This document shows, one piece after another, positions 21,339 through 30,590 of a stretch of DNA of 38,542 bases. Made by a program: the position numbers and the translations under genes. Source of the stretch: Phaeoceros laevis (lineage: Eukaryota > Anthocerotophyta > Anthocerotopsida > Notothyladales). The first letter of the stretch is position 1. Each line of letters opens with the position of its first letter. Under the pieces are notes generated by a model. It did not search any database and was not told where the DNA came from. It saw only the letters and a list, made by a program, of their open reading frames with translations. The stretch spans positions 291,346-329,887 of the forward strand of contig JBNGIQ010009458.1 of NCBI GenBank assembly GCA_049999765.1, read 5' to 3'.

Positions 21339-24300
21339 ATGTTACGGATATTGGAAGGTCTTTGCAAGCAGGGACAATTGGACAAGGCCCTGCATGTCCT
21401 GTTACACATGGATCTGCAGGGCAGTGCACCTTCGAAAAATGCATACAGGTGCATTTTGAAGGCGTGCACGAGAAGGAAAGCCCTTGCCCAGGCTAAGCGA
21501 GTTTATGATCATCTGACCAAACATGGGTTAGAGTCCAACAGCATTATTGGGGAGTATCTGGTTAGCACATTGGTGAAATGTGGTGGCCTTGAAGATGCAA
21601 TCCAAGTATTCTGCAATTTACACCTCCGAACTGCTATCTCCTGGACAGCTATAATGTCTGGGTACACAATTTCCGGGCAAGGTCACAAGGCACTCAGAAT
21701 GTACAAGGCAATGCAAGAAGATAGTGTGCAGCCAGACACATATACCTTCGTATGCCTAGTGAAAGCTTGTGCAACAATTGGCGATGTGGTAGAGGGCAAG
21801 CGAATTCATAATGAAGCATTGAAGTACGGTTGTCAAGAAGATGCGTTCGTAGGAACTGCTCTGGTGGACATGTATGGGAAGTGCGGTAACACTGCTGATG
21901 CACGGAACGTGTTTGATGGGTTGTCCAACCCGGATGTGGTGTCTTGGACTGCAATGCTGGCTGCTTATGTTGGGCAGGGCCAAGGTGAGAAGGCTTTGGA
22001 GCTCTATGGCCTAATGCTGGAGGCAGGCCGGAGTCCAAATAATCATACTATTGTTGCTGTGATACAAGCATGTACCACGCTTGCAGAAAAAGAGGAAGAC
22101 ATATTTCTGGATGGGGAATATGTCAAAATAAAGTCTCTCGAGAAGGGAAAGCTGATACATTCTTTTGTTAAGAGAAAGGGCTATAACTCAGACCTGTTTG
22201 TTAGTAGCATCCTTGTTACTCTTTATGGGAAGTGTGGCAGTATTGTTGATGCACGTATTGTCTTTGATGCATTAGCATGGGGTGATGTGGTGTCATGGAA
22301 TGCTATGCTTGCAGCCTATTCTGAGCGCCGCCATTATGAGAAGACTTTCGAGCTGTACAGACAGATGCAAGAAAGTAGTCTTAGTCCGGATGTGCAGACG
22401 TATGTAGTTGTTCTTCAAGCATGTGGCTCGTTTGCAGAGGGGGAAGGGGATGGGCTATACAGCAAAGCAGATTCTCTTAATATGTGCAAATTTGTACATG
22501 CATGTGCTCGGAACAAGGGCTATGATGCACACGCCTTTGTTGGTAACACTCTCATTAGCATGTACGGCAAGTGTGGGAGCATAGCAGATGCCCAGAATGT
22601 CTTTGAGCGTTTGAATCAGCGGGATGTGGTTACATGGACTGCAATGATTGGAGCATGTGCTCAGCATTTGCAAGCTGCGAAGGCCTTGCAGCTGTATGAA
22701 GAAATGTTAGAGGAAGGTGTAGGTCAAGATATCTGGACTGCAATCAATGCACTTCAAGCATGTGGAGTACTTGCAGAGACTGAAGAAGGCGTTGATGTGG
22801 ATGGACAATGTTTCAAACTACAGTCTCTGAACATGGGGAAGGCAATACATGCCAAGGCTTGTAAGGAGGTCGATGGGTCACATGCCTTCATTGTTAGCAC
22901 ACTTGTTAGCGTGTATGCTAAGTGTGGGAGCATGGAGGATGCGCTGACTGTTTTTAATGGGCACTTCCAGCGTGACGTGGTGGCGTGGACTGCTCTACTT
23001 GCAGCACACGTAGAGCACGGCCAAGCAGAGCAGGCTTTGGTTCTGTATGAACAAATGCAGAATGAAGGCGTTAGTCCTAACAACCGCACTTTTGTGAGCA
23101 TGCTCCAAGCATGTGGCATGCTAGCAGAGAGTGAAAGACATGGTATTGTGGAGCAGCGATGCATAGAGATAGAATATCTCATGACTGGGAAAGCATTGCA
23201 CGCACATGCTTTGAGGAGGGGGTACGATTCAGATATCTTTGTTGGTAGCACCCTCATTGGCATGTATCAAAAGTGCGGGAGCATCGTGGATGCACAGAAT
23301 GTGTTTGACCGCTTGTCCCAGCAGGATGTGGGGCCATGGAATGCGATAATTGGGGCATACGTTGAGTATGGCCAGCCAGAGAAGGCATTGCAGCTGTATG
23401 AACAGTTCTGGGAAGAAGGCATGACTCCAGATGTCCGAACCATTACTACTGCACTGCAAGCGTGTGGCATGCTCGCAGATAATGAACATATTGGTGATGA
23501 GACATCCAAGAAACTGCAGTATCTAAAAGTTGGGAAGGTGATGCATGCTGATGCCTTCAGGAGAGGGTATGATTTGGATATGTTTGTAGGTAGCACACTT
23601 GTGAGCCTTTACAGCAAGTGTGGGAGCATTGAGGATGCAAGGGGGGTGTTTGATAGGTTATCACTACGTGATGTTGTGTCATGGAATGCGATGCTCACAG
23701 CATTCACTAATCAGAACCAAGTAGACAATGCTTTGCAGCTGTATGAAGAAATGCAGCAGGAAGGCGTTAGTCCAGATGATCGCACCTTTGTGAGTACCCT
23801 CCAAGCATGTAGCATTACTGCAGAATATGAAGAGGATGTGGTGCTAGACGGGCAATCAATTAAAGTGAAGGCTCTAAGAATGGGCAAAGCAATCCATGCG
23901 GAAGTTCTTAAGAGGGGCTACAGTTCAGATGTATTTATTGGTAGCATCCTTCTTAAAATGTATGGGAAGTGTGGGAGCATTGTCGATGCATGTAACATCT
24001 TTCATGATTTGCCTGATTGCAATGTGGTGTCCTGGACTACCATGCTCCAGGCCTATGTTGAGCAAGGTCAAGGATCGTTGGCTTTGGAGCTTTACACACA
24101 AAAGCTACAAAAAGGCTCAACTCCTGACGAGATCACACTCGTATGTATCTTGCAGGCGTGCAGCGACACAGGAAGCTTGGTACTACTTAGGCAGTTACAT
24201 GAGAGCCTTATCGCCACCGGGAAACCTTTGAGTCCTTTCCTAGCAAGCTCGCTTATCCATGCATATGGAAAATGTTCGAGCATGGTAGAGGCTCAGTCTG

Positions 24301-25079
24301 TGTTTGAGGCAGTGTCCCGCCCTGATGTTGTAACGTGGAATGCTCTGATTGCTGGTTATGCCCGTCAAGGAAATTCCGCAGCAAGCCTGCACTTTTTTGA
24401 GGAAATGCAGCTTGCCAACGTGAAGGCCAATGCCATCACGTTTCTCTCTCTTCTCTCTGCTTGCAGTCATGCTGGCTGGGTGGGGAAAGGGGTTGAGTAC
24501 TTTGAATCCATGACCAAAGATCATGGCATCACTCCAGATGTTGGACATTATGTCAGTATGGTGGACCTCTTGGGTCGTGCAGGATGCTTCAGAAGTGTGG
24601 AAGATTTGTTGTCGACAATGCCAACGCAGGCTCATCTGCCTATCTGGCTGTGCTTGCTTGGAGCCTGCCGGAAGCATCATGAAGTAGTGCTGGGAGAAAA
24701 GGCCTTCGATTGTGCAGTACGTATACAACCGAAGCATGCTGCAGCTTACAAGCTAATGTCGAATATCTATGCCGAAGCTGGCCTTGCAGACTCTGCAGAG
24801 AAGGTGAAGGGATTATGTGGGCAAGCAGCTGCATGGAATCAGTCCGGCCAGAGTTGGATAGAACATGGACATCAAATACACAGCTTCGTGGTAGGAGACC
24901 AGAAACACCCCCAGCAGGACCAGTTGTATGACCTGATAGAGGACGTCTACTTGGAGCTGGAGGAACTAAATGCACATCGTGCCGTTTGTATCAGGATAAT
25001 TAGCGGTGTATCAGCACCTCCCCTCTTCACAGACTTGTCCAAGAGGTCTGCAGACCTCGGTCAGTTGTCAGGCTGTTAG
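21339..25079 (+). CDS. PPR2: very long PLS-class PPR protein with E domain
   Basis: 1246 residues from the first ATG (21339). The frame extends 24 codons further left without an ATG, so an upstream exon may supply the N-terminus, and the protein as read starts directly in a repeat (LEGLCKQGQLDKALHVLLHM) with no transit peptide. Nine P-L-S triplets follow. Six of the L motifs have the extra 12-16 residues (for example TTLAEKEEDIFLDGEYVK and ITAEYEEDVVLDGQSIK). The C-terminal P2-L2-S2 (LLSACSHAGWVGKGVEYF, MVDLLGRAGCF) and E1/E2 region (SGQSWIEHGHQIHSFVVGD) are clear. After E2 comes a tail of about 40 residues unlike the paralogues and without a DYW deaminase. No introns are seen within the 3.7 kb. 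Family role: sequence-specific organelle RNA binding, typically for C-to-U editing with a separate DYW partner. Confidence 0.85.
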   Translation: MLRILEGLCKQGQLDKALHVLLHMDLQGSAPSKNAYRCILKACTRRKALAQAKRVYDHLTKHGLESNSIIGEYLVSTLVKCGGLEDAIQVFCNLHLRTAISWTAIMSGYTISGQGHKALRMYKAMQEDSVQPDTYTFVCLVKACATIGDVVEGKRIHNEALKYGCQEDAFVGTALVDMYGKCGNTADARNVFDGLSNPDVVSWTAMLAAYVGQGQGEKALELYGLMLEAGRSPNNHTIVAVIQACTTLAEKEEDIFLDGEYVKIKSLEKGKLIHSFVKRKGYNSDLFVSSILVTLYGKCGSIVDARIVFDALAWGDVVSWNAMLAAYSERRHYEKTFELYRQMQESSLSPDVQTYVVVLQACGSFAEGEGDGLYSKADSLNMCKFVHACARNKGYDAHAFVGNTLISMYGKCGSIADAQNVFERLNQRDVVTWTAMIGACAQHLQAAKALQLYEEMLEEGVGQDIWTAINALQACGVLAETEEGVDVDGQCFKLQSLNMGKAIHAKACKEVDGSHAFIVSTLVSVYAKCGSMEDALTVFNGHFQRDVVAWTALLAAHVEHGQAEQALVLYEQMQNEGVSPNNRTFVSMLQACGMLAESERHGIVEQRCIEIEYLMTGKALHAHALRRGYDSDIFVGSTLIGMYQKCGSIVDAQNVFDRLSQQDVGPWNAIIGAYVEYGQPEKALQLYEQFWEEGMTPDVRTITTALQACGMLADNEHIGDETSKKLQYLKVGKVMHADAFRRGYDLDMFVGSTLVSLYSKCGSIEDARGVFDRLSLRDVVSWNAMLTAFTNQNQVDNALQLYEEMQQEGVSPDDRTFVSTLQACSITAEYEEDVVLDGQSIKVKALRMGKAIHAEVLKRGYSSDVFIGSILLKMYGKCGSIVDACNIFHDLPDCNVVSWTTMLQAYVEQGQGSLALELYTQKLQKGSTPDEITLVCILQACSDTGSLVLLRQLHESLIATGKPLSPFLASSLIHAYGKCSSMVEAQSVFEAVSRPDVVTWNALIAGYARQGNSAASLHFFEEMQLANVKANAITFLSLLSACSHAGWVGKGVEYFESMTKDHGITPDVGHYVSMVDLLGRAGCFRSVEDLLSTMPTQAHLPIWLCLLGACRKHHEVVLGEKAFDCAVRIQPKHAAAYKLMSNIYAEAGLADSAEKVKGLCGQAAAWNQSGQSWIEHGHQIHSFVVGDQKHPQQDQLYDLIEDVYLELEELNAHRAVCIRIISGVSAPPLFTDLSKRSADLGQLSGC

Positions 25080-26011
25080 TCGAGCAGTGAAAATGTAAAG
25101 CGGATGTGCAACCGCGACTCAACATATCACCCTCATCGTCATAATCTTGTTGTCTGGGAGAGGTTGGGAGAAGATGATGGTAGCTCATAAGGCCTGCACA
25201 GTCTACCGCTGTACTTGTCTTCACAAAGTGTGGATCTCCTCCCTCATAACAAACCAACACATGATATTTCCACGGACAGGCAGCTCATGTCAACCTGTCA
25301 AGTCGGACGTCGACATAAGGTTCTAGCCTAGGCCACCTCCGCCTGGTAGTTGCCACCTTATTTAGTTGTTGTCGAGCAGCTTGCCAGAAGGTTTGTGGCA
25401 CGTGCCTTGTTGTCGAGCCGGTTGTGGGTGGCCAATCCATCCCACAACCACCGTCCCTTACGTTGCTGCATCTGTGGAACCAGATTGGTGTATGCCGATG
25501 CTGGCTCCATATTCACAGAAATCTGTTTCTCCCTGCTTGATTACAGCAGTCTCTTCTCAGCTGTTCCAAGCTCTTTCCCTACTGACACCTTCTCTGAAAC
25601 TAGATTGATGATGGTTTAACCAAATGAGCAGACGCTTATCTCCTGGTAGATGAGCTGCAGAACTACCAGGAGATGGATGGTGAAGGGTTGGTGGTGGACC
25701 ATTTCTTGAATAGGTAGTACTTTGACCGGTACATTTCTTGTGAATTCGTCACACGACTCTTTTCAATGAAGACATTGAAAATTCTTACCTCGAAGATGTG
25801 TTTGACCGCAAAATTACTTGATCGCAGATCTTATGCCATACAGATTGCTTTATGTTCTACAGAGACGATACACAGCAGACCAGAAAGTGTGGACATCTCT
25901 ATCCACGAGCTAACAGACCAGACTAGCTGTTCTCATCAATCAGTCCAGCGTCATGCGGTTCGGGCCTGTGCAGAGGATGGTCGGTAACGGGCCCTGTGTG
26001 GGAGCTTCTGC
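25080..26011. other. Spacer between PPR2 and PPR3
   Basis: 932 bp holding the PPR2 3' flank and the PPR3 promoter. Short plus-strand frames at 25350-25619 and 25766-25987 show no family features. There are short repeats of GTTGTCGAGC at 25370 and 25409, and a near-palindromic CTCCTGGTAGATGAGCTGCAGAACTACCAGGAG at 25640-25672 that could form a hairpin (CTCCTGGTAG/CTACCAGGAG arms, with one mismatch). Confidence 0.5.
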
Positions 26012-29000
26012 ATGGCAGCCTGTTCGGCACAGACTTTGCGTCGGATGCGGAGGAGTCTGCTGCATCGGGAATTTAGGTGGGAGATAGCAGATGCTTCCCG
26101 GTGGTTTCAACGTTGTCGTTACAAGCCTGCGCGGACGGCGTCCAAACTAGACGCAACAGGGGTCAAGCCACAGCAAGGGGATGAAATTCAAGCTTTGTGC
26201 AAGGAGGGCCTTCTGAACAAGGCGGTAGACGTCCTGTTTCGCATGGACGAGCATGGCTTCGTTCCTCCTGTTCATGTGTACAAGTGCATCTTGAAGGCCT
26301 GCTCCACAAGGAAGGCCCTGGTCCAGGCTAAGCGAGTGCATCGTCAATTGGCCAAACATGGATTCCAATCCAGTGTTTCCCTCGGGGAATACTTGGTGGT
26401 TGTGTTCGTGAAGTGCGGCGGCCTTGAAGATGCTCTACAAGTTTTCAAGGCCTTGCCTCATCGAACTGTTTTGTCCTGGACAGCCGTGATTTTGGGGCAC
26501 ACTGTGTCGGGGAAAGACCGTGAGTCTCTAAGGATGTACCAGTGGATGCAAGAGGATGGGGTGAAGCCAGACACCTACACTTTCGTGAGCTTACTCAAAG
26601 CCTGCGGCAACTTGGCGAACCTGGAAGAGGGTAAGCGTATTCATGCTGAAGCTGTGAAGTACAACTGTGAAGCTGATATGTTTGTACGCACTTGTCTTGT
26701 GGACATGTATCGAAAGTGTGGAAGTATTATTAATGCACAGAATGCCTTTGATGGACTGTCTCAACCGGATGTTGTTTCATGGACCGTAATGCTGGCGGCA
26801 TATGTTGAGCAGGGCCAGGCTGAGAAAGCTTTGGAGCTGTATGAGCGAATGCGGGAGGAAGGTGTGAGTCCAAACGCTCGGACGTCTATGACTGCTCTCC
26901 AAGCATGTGGTATGATTGCAGACATGGAAGCACATATTGCAGTGAATGGGCGGTCTATCAAGGTGAAGTCTTTCACAAAGGGCAAGGCAATGCATTCTTA
27001 CGCACAGGTAAAGGGCTATGGTTCAGACATGTTTGTCTGCACCACTCTTGTTAGCATGTATGGGAAGTGTGGTAGCGTTCAAGATGCAAGGTATGTTTTT
27101 GATGCGTTATGCCAGCAAGAAGTTGCGTCATGGAATGTGATGCTCTCCCTGTATGTCCAGCAAGGTGAAGCAGAGAAGGCCTGTCAGCTGTACAAAGAAA
27201 TGCAAGAGGAGGGCATGAGTCCGGATGGTCGCACCTTCATGGGGGTCCTTCAAGCATGTACCTTGCTAGCACAGGAGGAAGACGCTGTCATTGTGAACGG
27301 GCATTCCATCAAAGTGACTGGTCTTGCAAGAGGGAAGTCTGTACATGCCGATACCCGAATGAAGGGCTATGATTCAGATATATTTGTCGTTAACACCCTT
27401 CTGAGCATGTATGGAAAGAGTGGGGACGTCGTAGATGCCCAGAATTTGTTTGACAAGATGCCTCGTCAGGATGTGGTGTCCTGGACTTCAATGCTTGTAG
27501 CATATGTTGCGCAGGGGCAAGCAGAGAAGGCATTGCTGCTGTATGAACAGTTGCGGAAGGAATTTGTCAGTCCAGACGTCCTGACTTTTGTCACTGCAGT
27601 TCAAGTTTGTGCCATGCTCGCAGAGAAGGAAGATGATGCTACCTTGGAGGGGACATTTCTCAAAGTGAAATGCTTAGAGATGGGGAAGGCAATGCATGCT
27701 GATGCGCACAGGATGGAATATGATACAGATGCTTTTTTTGGTAGCACCATCATCAATATGTATAGCAAGTGCGGAAGCATTGTGGATGCACAGAATGTGT
27801 TTGATACCTTACCCCAGCGGGACGTTGTGGCATGGACTGCAATTGTTTCAGCATATGTTGAGCAGGGTCAAGCAGCAACGGCGCTAAATTTGTGTCAGCA
27901 GATGCAAGAGGAAGGCATAACTCCAAATGATCGTACATGTGTAATCATGCTGCAAGCATGTGGAATTCTAGCAGAGAAGGAAGATGTTCTGGATCATGGA
28001 TTTAACAAGGTGAGGGCTTTAGAAAAAGGAAAGGCAATACATGAGTATGCTAAAAGGAAAGGATATGAATCAGATGCATTTGTTGGGATTACTCTTCTGA
28101 GCATGTATGGAAAGTGTGGCAGCATTCTGGATGCTCGGAGTGTGTTTGAAGCTTTGTCAAAGCGGAGTGTGGTGGCCTGGAATGCTATGCTGGCAGCATA
28201 TGTGGGGCAAGGTCAAGGAGAGGAGGCTTTACAGCTATATGAACGGATGCAACAGGACAGTGCAACTCCAAATGATATCACATTTATCTGTCTCTTGCAA
28301 GCTTGCAGCAACACAGGAAGGTTAGAGACTCTTCGGGAGATTCATCGCACTCTTATCACCACCAAATATGATGACTTGAGTTCTTTCCTTGTAAGCACTC
28401 TGATCAATGCATATGGGAGATGTGCAAGCATGGTGGATGCCAGGGCTGTATTTGATGCACTACCTCATGCCGAATTGGTGTCATGGAATGCATTAATCTG
28501 TGGTTATGTCCGAGAAGGAAACTTCCGATCAAGCCTGCAATGTTATTCGGAAATGCTTTTAGCAGGTATCAAGCCAGACGGAGTCACGTATCTTTCACTT
28601 CTGTGTGCTTGCAGTCATGCTGGTCTAGTGGAGCAAGGGTTGGAGTACTTCGAATCCATGAACAGAGACCATGGGATCATTCCACAGATTGCTCATTATG
28701 CTAGCGTGGTAGATCTGTTGGGGCGTGCAGGATGTTCCTCGGAAGTAGAAGATATGATATCGACCATGCCAATGCAGCCTGATCTGGCCATGTTATTGTG
28801 CTTGTTGGGTGCCTGTCGAATGCACAGCAAGGTTGTTCTAGGAGAACAGATCTTCCAGTACGCTGTGAGACTCCAGCCCACGCACGCTGCTGCATACGTT
28901 ATAATGTCAAATATATATGCCGATGCCGGCCTTCTGGAGCATGCGGAGAATCTGAAGCTGTCAAGTTATCAAGCAGGTGCGTGGGCGAAGCCTGGTCACA

Positions 29001-29122
29001 GCTGGATTGAGCACGGCAAGGAGATAGACACATTTATAGTTGGAGGCAGCAAGCAACCACAGCAGGAACAACTATATCGTCTTCTTCGTCAATTACGACC
29101 ACACTCTACACGGGAGGTCTAA
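26012..29122 (+). CDS. PPR3: PLS-class PPR protein with E domain
   Basis: Single exon, 1036 residues. The ATG at 26012 opens a basic, Arg-rich N-terminus (MAACSAQTLRRMRRSLLHRE, then RWFQRCRYKPARTASK) that looks like a mitochondrial presequence. Repeats start at about residue 56. There are seven P-L-S triplets. Four L motifs hold the extra 14-16 residues (MIADMEAHIAVNGRSIK, LLAQEEDAVIVNGHSIK, MLAEKEDDATLEGTFLK, ILAEKEDVLDHGFNK). The C-terminal P2-L2-S2 includes LLCACSHAGLVEQGLEYF and VVDLLGRAGCSSEVE. The E2 block is PGHSWIEHGKEIDTFIVGG. The chain ends about 20 residues later, without E+ or DYW. It shares the head-to-tail orientation and repeat wording of PPR2, so the two are a tandem pair, with PPR1 as an inverted third copy. 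Likely an organelle RNA-binding factor. Confidence 0.9.
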   Translation: MAACSAQTLRRMRRSLLHREFRWEIADASRWFQRCRYKPARTASKLDATGVKPQQGDEIQALCKEGLLNKAVDVLFRMDEHGFVPPVHVYKCILKACSTRKALVQAKRVHRQLAKHGFQSSVSLGEYLVVVFVKCGGLEDALQVFKALPHRTVLSWTAVILGHTVSGKDRESLRMYQWMQEDGVKPDTYTFVSLLKACGNLANLEEGKRIHAEAVKYNCEADMFVRTCLVDMYRKCGSIINAQNAFDGLSQPDVVSWTVMLAAYVEQGQAEKALELYERMREEGVSPNARTSMTALQACGMIADMEAHIAVNGRSIKVKSFTKGKAMHSYAQVKGYGSDMFVCTTLVSMYGKCGSVQDARYVFDALCQQEVASWNVMLSLYVQQGEAEKACQLYKEMQEEGMSPDGRTFMGVLQACTLLAQEEDAVIVNGHSIKVTGLARGKSVHADTRMKGYDSDIFVVNTLLSMYGKSGDVVDAQNLFDKMPRQDVVSWTSMLVAYVAQGQAEKALLLYEQLRKEFVSPDVLTFVTAVQVCAMLAEKEDDATLEGTFLKVKCLEMGKAMHADAHRMEYDTDAFFGSTIINMYSKCGSIVDAQNVFDTLPQRDVVAWTAIVSAYVEQGQAATALNLCQQMQEEGITPNDRTCVIMLQACGILAEKEDVLDHGFNKVRALEKGKAIHEYAKRKGYESDAFVGITLLSMYGKCGSILDARSVFEALSKRSVVAWNAMLAAYVGQGQGEEALQLYERMQQDSATPNDITFICLLQACSNTGRLETLREIHRTLITTKYDDLSSFLVSTLINAYGRCASMVDARAVFDALPHAELVSWNALICGYVREGNFRSSLQCYSEMLLAGIKPDGVTYLSLLCACSHAGLVEQGLEYFESMNRDHGIIPQIAHYASVVDLLGRAGCSSEVEDMISTMPMQPDLAMLLCLLGACRMHSKVVLGEQIFQYAVRLQPTHAAAYVIMSNIYADAGLLEHAENLKLSSYQAGAWAKPGHSWIEHGKEIDTFIVGGSKQPQQEQLYRLLRQLRPHSTREV

Positions 29123-29282
29123 ATTCCACCTAAAACTTGGTGCTAGTGTAATAATTAATAAGGGGGAAAACCCCGGAAATCCTCGAGTGCTGGTAGATTT
29201 CATAACTCTGTCACGTCTAAAACGGAAGTGGATCTCAATTAATGAGTCTAAAAATATTCTTGCTGAACGATTGACATACGTT
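29123..29282. other. 3' flank of PPR3
   Basis: AT-richer stretch with TAATAATTAATAAG (29149-29162) directly after the PPR3 stop, likely 3' UTR and polyadenylation signals. It is followed by the start of the repeat cluster. Confidence 0.4.
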
Positions 29283-29500
29283 GCCTCCGGCGCCTGCCGA
29301 TAAGGCAACATCGACTAAGGAGCTCGTGCAGCGAGCTGTCCATGGGCCAGCGGAGTGTGAACAAGGGATGGGATTCTGATTGGGGGCCCTAACCCTGCTG
29401 GTGACCGAGTGGTGATGGATATGAACTGCAATTTGAGACTTGTGCACGATCAAGCTCCTCCGGCGCCTGCCCATGAGGCAACATCGGCTGGAGAGCTGTC
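29283..29500. repeat. Two dispersed direct repeats leading into the fold-back cluster
   Basis: The block CTCCGGCGCCTGCC-ATGAGGCAACATCG followed by a GAGCTGTCC motif occurs at about 29285-29340 (with GATAAGG in place of CATGAGG) and again at about 29457-29500. The first copy continues with GAGCTGTCCATGGGCCA, which is the reverse complement of the right arm of the fold-back units at 29493-29778. The left block is therefore a diverged fragment of the same element. Confidence 0.75.
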
Positions 29501-29778
29501 CAGGGGGCAGCCATCCTGATCTCGGAAACAATCCGCCCGGATTGCGAGATTAAGATGGTTGGCCCATGGACAGCTCTCAACATCCGCGCAGGAGCGAGCT
29601 GTCCAGGGGGCAGCCATCCTGATCTCGGAAACAATCCGCCCGGATTGCGAGATTAAGATGGTTGGCCCATGGACAGCTCTCAACATCCGCTCAGGAGCTG
29701 TCCAGGGGGCAGCCATCCTGATCTCGGAAACAATCCGCCCCGATTGCGAGATTAAGATTGTTGGCCCATGGACAGCCC
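29493..29778. repeat. Three tandem 84-bp fold-back (palindromic) units
   Basis: Units at 29493-29576, 29596-29679 and 29695-29778 are nearly identical. Each begins GAGCTGTCCA and ends TGGACAGCTC (the third ends in CC rather than TC). Each is an imperfect palindrome along its whole length: the left arm continues CAGCCATCCTGATCTCG-gaaa-CAATCCG, and the right arm reads CGGATTGCGAGATTAAGATGG back. Arm differences are mostly C/T transitions that would leave G-U pairs in RNA. Any transcript would fold into a hairpin with stems near 38 bp. Confidence 0.9.
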
Positions 29779-29870
29779 TCTGCATAGAGACGTTGGAGGA
29801 GCTTGAATGGGCACAAGCCCCAAGTTGAAAAGTGGGCTCGCACCTGCTCCGAGACTCCGAGTGGGCGTGT

Positions 29871-29872
<2 letters not shown>

Positions 29873-29917
<45 letters not shown>

Positions 29918-29927
29918 NNNNNNNNNN

Positions 29928-29974
<47 letters not shown>
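29873..29974. repeat. GATA microsatellite with embedded 10-N gap
   Basis: Uninterrupted (GATA)n on the plus strand from about 29873 to 29974, split by ten N at 29918-29927. The true number of repeats is not known from this assembly. Confidence 0.97.
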
Positions 29975-30291
29975 CGTTTTACGTGCGAGGTAACGGAGGG
30001 CATCCTACATGCTGCACGGCACCAAACTTCGGTGCACCCCTAAAGGGCTAACGATACCACTTTGGCCATCCAGCTAGCCACGAAGGAGTGTACTCTGGAT
30101 GGTTCCTTAGCCCTTTCATTCACTTCGATTCACTTCGATTCGATTCACTATAGTGAAATATAATAACTAACATAACATAGCTTAACCGTCATAAATGGCA
30201 TGTCGAGTAGGGACATGGGCGTGCTCGATCCCAACGTGGAATCGGTATAGCGCAGCTCCTTGCTACTACTACTACACTCCGAAAGTACTTG
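29975..30291. other. Non-coding, low-complexity spacer
   Basis: Contains CACTTCGATTCACTTCGATTCGATTCAC (about 30121-30148) as short tandem repeats and a doubled ACTCCGAAAGT motif at 30276-30302 that begins the next inverted repeat. No gene was seen. Confidence 0.5.
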
Positions 30292-30590
30292 CACTCCGAA
30301 AGTGCTCGTTCCTCACACACCGGGGATATTGCAGCTTTTCGGTGTTTGTGAGAAACAAGTGCGAGAGAGTACACTCCTTCATTGATTCCTCTCGTTGATT
30401 CCTTTCGGTGTTTGTGAGAAACAAGTGCGAGAGAGTACNNNNNNNNNNGCGAGAGAGTACACTCCTTCATTGATTCCTTTCGTTGATTCCTTTCGCTTCA
30501 AACGAATGAGTGTACTCTCTCACATTCGTTTCTCACATATCCAAAAGCTGCAATATCCCCGGTCTGTGAGGAACGAGTACTTTCGGAGTG
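30292..30590. repeat. Inverted repeat with about 84-bp arms (fold-back element)
   Basis: The left arm 30292-30376 (starts CACTCCGAAAGTGCTCG, includes GGGGATATTGCAGCTTTT) is matched by the reverse complement of 30508-30590 at about nine positions in ten. The 131-bp spacer holds a duplicated TTTCGGTGTTTGTGAGAA / GCGAGAGAGTACACTCC unit copied from the left arm, plus a 10-N gap at 30439-30448. No ORF or transposase is inside. It could be a MITE-like or fold-back transposon relic. Target-site duplications were not evident to me. Confidence 0.85.
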
